A DNA stretch of 64,000 nt from Ferdinandcohnia sp036962705. GTDB lineage: Bacteria > Bacillota > Bacilli > Bacillales > Bacillaceae_L. The translations under genes were made by a program, and so were the position numbers. This document shows positions 62,950-64,000 of the stretch, in pieces. Below the pieces are notes generated by a model that saw only the letters and a program-made list of their open reading frames with translations, did not search any database and had not been told where the DNA came from. The stretch is taken from positions 62,001-126,000 of the forward strand of contig NZ_JBALOQ010000018.1 of assembly GCF_036962705.1 (NCBI RefSeq), given 5' to 3'. Position 1 is the stretch's first letter, and every line of letters begins with the position of its first letter.

Positions 62950-63679
62950 ATTTAATAAATTGCACTGCATTCTTCGGATAATCAGTGATTATGGCAGAGC
63001 ATCCAAAATCAATAAATTGCTTCATTTTTTTCTCATCATTTATCGTAAACGGACGAACCGCAATACCATTTTGCTTCGATTCATCGACTATTTCTTTACT
63101 AATCGTTTGATGATATGGATGGATGCCATTTGTGTTAAGGCGTTTTGCATAATCCCAAGGCTCATAAAGACCCTCCATATATAAAATCGCCAAATCAATT
63201 GTACTCGACAGCTGTCTACACTTCACTAAGCTATAATGATTAAAGCTGGATAAAACAATTCGATCTTCTAGTCCATAGTCATTAATCAACTTCAAGGTTT
63301 TCTCTTCTATACCCTTATAGGAAACTAATCCTGTTTTAAATTCAACATTGATAAGTAGCTGATTTGATTTTGCCCAATCAAATACTTCCTCAAGTGTAGG
63401 AATCTCGCATATTCCATACTTATCCCTAAATTTATAGCTAGCATCCATTTTTTTGATTTGTTTTAATGTATAATCCTTAACCCAGCCCTTATCTTTTCCA
63501 TTTGTTGTTCGTTTGACGGTTTCATCATGGATGACAACAATGACACCATCCTTCGTCATTTGAATATCTAACTCAATCCCATCAGCACCAACACTTGCCG
63601 CTTCTTTAAACGAAATCATTGTATTTTCCGGGTGTGTTCCGGCCGAACCCCTATGCCCAAAAATTTTCGTTTTCATCAT
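62948..63679 (-). CDS. yqiK: Glycerophosphodiester phosphodiesterase YqiK
   Basis: 243 residues, GDPD TIM barrel. Catalytic HRGSAGTHPENT (His, Arg, Glu), ELDIQMTKDGVIVVIHD (Glu, Asp and second His) are intact. Hydrolyses glycerophosphodiesters to glycerol 3-phosphate. No signal peptide, so cytoplasmic. It lies next to spo0A; B. subtilis yqiG-yqiH-yqiI, found between the two there, are absent. Confidence 0.92.
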   Translation of the reverse strand: MMKTKIFGHRGSAGTHPENTMISFKEAASVGADGIELDIQMTKDGVIVVIHDETVKRTTNGKDKGWVKDYTLKQIKKMDASYKFRDKYGICEIPTLEEVFDWAKSNQLLINVEFKTGLVSYKGIEEKTLKLINDYGLEDRIVLSSFNHYSLVKCRQLSSTIDLAILYMEGLYEPWDYAKRLNTNGIHPYHQTISKEIVDESKQNGIAVRPFTINDEKKMKQFIDFGCSAIITDYPKNAVQFIK

Positions 63680-63748
63680 TGATATTCTCCTTTATTTAGT
63701 ATATCTCCATTATAAAGCAATTTTATTAAAGGGAGAAAAAATAAAGAA

Positions 63749-63783
63749 AAAAACACCACTTTCACATTGAAATCGGTGTTTTT
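63749..63783 (-). terminator. Terminator of spo0A
   Basis: AAAAACACC/GGTGTTTTT stem with T following on the minus strand. Confidence 0.8.
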
Positions 63784-63829
63784 GATAATTAGCTGAATTA
63801 TAGGTTCGGTTTATTTACTTCTTACCCTC

Positions 63830-64000
63830 TCAAGAAGCTCTGTGTTCTAGACGAAGCTTATCAGCGACCATCGCGATGAATTCACTATTTGTAGGCTTTG
63901 CTTTTGACATACTTACTGTATAACCGAAAAGATTAGAAATAGAATCGATATTACCACGGCTCCATGCAACTTCAATGGCATGACGAATTGCACGCTCAAC
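63830..64000 (-). CDS. spo0A: Spo0A, C-terminal end (cut by window edge)
   Basis: The last 56 residues of the master sporulation response regulator: VERAIRHAIEVAWSRGN, then DSISNLFGYTVSM, KAKPTNSEFIAMVADK and the end LRLEHRAS. This is the DNA-binding sigA-contact region, nearly identical to B. subtilis. The receiver domain lies beyond base 64000. Confidence 0.97.
   Translation of the reverse strand, partial: VERAIRHAIEVAWSRGNIDSISNLFGYTVSMSKAKPTNSEFIAMVADKLRLEHRAS

Noticed and set aside
1..64000. tRNA and rRNA genes
   Set aside because: No cloverleaf-like or rRNA-like segments were noticed in the intergenic regions.

Overview
The window is a stretch of an AT-rich, endospore-forming Bacillaceae chromosome. 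Its gene order follows the Bacillus subtilis spo0A-yqiK to yqkF-mciZ-nudF region: spo0A (right end, cut), yqiK, yqzF, bkdR-ptb-bcd-buk-lpdV-bkdAA-bkdAB-bkdB, brxB, artPQR-type ABC genes, yqjA, prli42, mce-mmdA (yqjC-yqjD), a pepT-like yqjE, dinB (yqjH), zwf, rnz, namA (yqjM), proI with a T-box, yqjP, yqjQ, yqzH, a YolD gene with polYII (yqjX-yqjW), yqkB, yqkC, yqkD, yqkE, yqkF, mciZ and nudF (left end, cut). Spo0A, MciZ, Prli42, bacilliredoxin and BstA fit a Bacillus-like organism. The species cannot be told from this. No rRNA, tRNA, CRISPR array, transposase or phage gene was seen.

Layout. 1-2.3 kb: nudF, mciZ and yqkF, with two copies of a 220-bp structured element on either side of yqkF. 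2.3-6.5 kb: yqkE, then an inserted ketone-body/leucine module (CoA-transferase A and B, thiolase, HMG-CoA lyase) and a tiny TTG-started ORF. 6.5-8.4 kb: yqkD, yqkC, yqkB and a CDGSH protein. 8.4-18.2 kb: an accessory stretch with a membrane-fused DHODH-like protein, a deaminase, an MBL hydrolase, a Fur-box-controlled flavin reductase, bstA, citR/citA, a panE-like gene, a GNAT and two possible gene remnants. 18.2-34.8 kb: SOS polymerase, redox enzymes, proI, an MFS pump, a CAP protein, namA, a SNF2 helicase, nfrA and rnz. 35-46 kb: zwf, dinB, an orphan cheW, the peptidase, mmdA/mce, prli42, yqjA, the amino-acid ABC transporter and brxB. 46.4-62.5 kb: meaB-mutB-mutA, a 53-bp tandem array and the sigma-54-driven bkd operon with its activator. 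62.6-64 kb: yqzF, yqiK and spo0A.

The main theme is branched-chain amino-acid catabolism. Bcd and the Bkd complex make branched acyl-CoAs. Ptb and Buk interconvert acyl-CoA and acyl-phosphate/acid. HMG-CoA lyase, CoA-transferase and thiolase finish leucine carbon. The YqjD-type carboxyltransferase, epimerase, MutAB and MeaB handle propionyl-CoA from valine and isoleucine on its way to succinyl-CoA. Control signals visible in the DNA are a sigma-54 promoter with GCA-N6-TGC dyads and a cre-like site before ptb, the same dyad before bkdR, a perfect palindrome before mce, a proline T-box before proI, a Fur box on a flavin reductase gene and two LexA-like boxes before polYII.

The features least explained by known genes are the yqkF-flanking element with compensatory base changes, the 53-bp array, the DHODH-like protein with a duplicated AHDR-bearing membrane domain, and several dispersed structured intergenic repeats, one of them inside the bkd operon.
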